A stretch of DNA of 5,725 bases from Bacteroidaceae bacterium (GTDB taxonomy: Bacteria > Bacteroidota > Bacteroidia > Bacteroidales > Bacteroidaceae), in assembly GCA_017548225.1 (NCBI GenBank), contig JAFYMV010000165.1, positions 1-5,725 on the forward strand. Direction: 5' to 3'. The notes beneath the pieces were generated by a model. That model was given only the letters and a program-made list of their open reading frames with translations. It did not search any database and was not told the origin of the DNA. Below are positions 5,637 through 5,725 of this stretch, in pieces (within the stretch, counting starts at the first letter, position 1; each line of letters starts with the position of its first letter). The position numbers were made by a program, and so were the translations under genes.

Positions 5637-5725
5637 ATGAAAAGGAATAAGGCTTTTATCATTGGAGGAGTGTTGGTGTTGCTACTGGTCATTGCTGCGA
5701 TTGTAGGTTATATGGTGTATGCTGC
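5637..5725 (+). CDS. N-terminally membrane-anchored protein (5' fragment, runs off right edge)
   Basis: An ATG at 5637, 19 bp after the glycosyltransferase stop, opens a frame that stays open to the window end (29 full codons). The peptide starts with a basic stretch (MKRNK), followed by a hydrophobic segment at about residues 7-28 (AFIIGGVLVLLLVIAAIVGYMVYA). This is a single N-terminal transmembrane anchor or uncleaved signal with the bulk expected in the periplasm. No lipobox is visible. Such an anchor is shared by many proteins, among them the septal lytic transglycosylase MltG, but nothing here distinguishes them and no function is assigned. The short gap and absence of a promoter match suggest it is read with the upstream operon. 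Confidence 0.6.
   Translation, partial: MKRNKAFIIGGVLVLLLVIAAIVGYMVYA

Noticed and set aside
5637..5725. Firm assignment of the last gene as mltG
   Set aside because: Only a basic start and one transmembrane segment are visible, and the catalytic domain is outside the window.

Overview
The window looks like a chromosomal piece of a Bacteroidota (probably Bacteroidales) genome. Three things point there: two promoter-like sites with the Bacteroidota -7 consensus TAnnTTTG, one of them with a TTTG -33 element at the expected distance; no obvious Shine-Dalgarno sequences before the genes; and a secreted DUF1573 protein next to a lipoprotein-type family 20 glycoside hydrolase. The genus cannot be settled from what is visible.

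Layout. The left arm (1-1287, minus strand) holds two genes 10 bp apart that read leftwards as one probable operon. First comes a short exported DUF1573 protein, then the N-terminal 268 or so residues of a GH20 beta-N-acetylhexosaminidase lipoprotein that runs off the left edge. Positions 1288-1573 are a divergent control region. It has a leftward -7 box (1320-1327), a rightward -33/-7 promoter (1521-1552), and between them four CAGGT/ACCTG cores about 22 bp apart and symmetric about a centre near 1445. The right arm (1574-5725, plus strand) is a tightly packed run of five genes: three GT-A fold family 2 glycosyltransferases (318, 325 and 326 aa), one GT-B fold glycosyltransferase (368 aa), and the first 29 codons of a protein with an N-terminal membrane anchor, cut by the right edge. 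Their junctions are a 4-bp ATGA overlap, then gaps of 21, 4 and 19 bp, with no terminator or strong internal promoter visible.

How they fit together. The four transferases would act in the cytoplasm and sequentially add sugars to a lipid-linked surface glycan (O-antigen, capsule or other exopolysaccharide). No flippase, polymerase or nucleotide-sugar synthesis gene is in view, so the final product cannot be named. The left operon is on the degradation side: GH20 enzymes release terminal GlcNAc/GalNAc. Whether the two arms are functionally linked or merely neighbours cannot be told.

I see no CRISPR array, tRNA, rRNA, transposase or defence system. The gene content is ordinary for Bacteroidota. 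The least ordinary signals are the symmetric repeat array in the divergent promoter region, two strong inverted repeats inside glycosyltransferase coding sequence (3370-3395 and 3812-3829), and the atypical motifs of the second GT2 and the GT-B enzyme.
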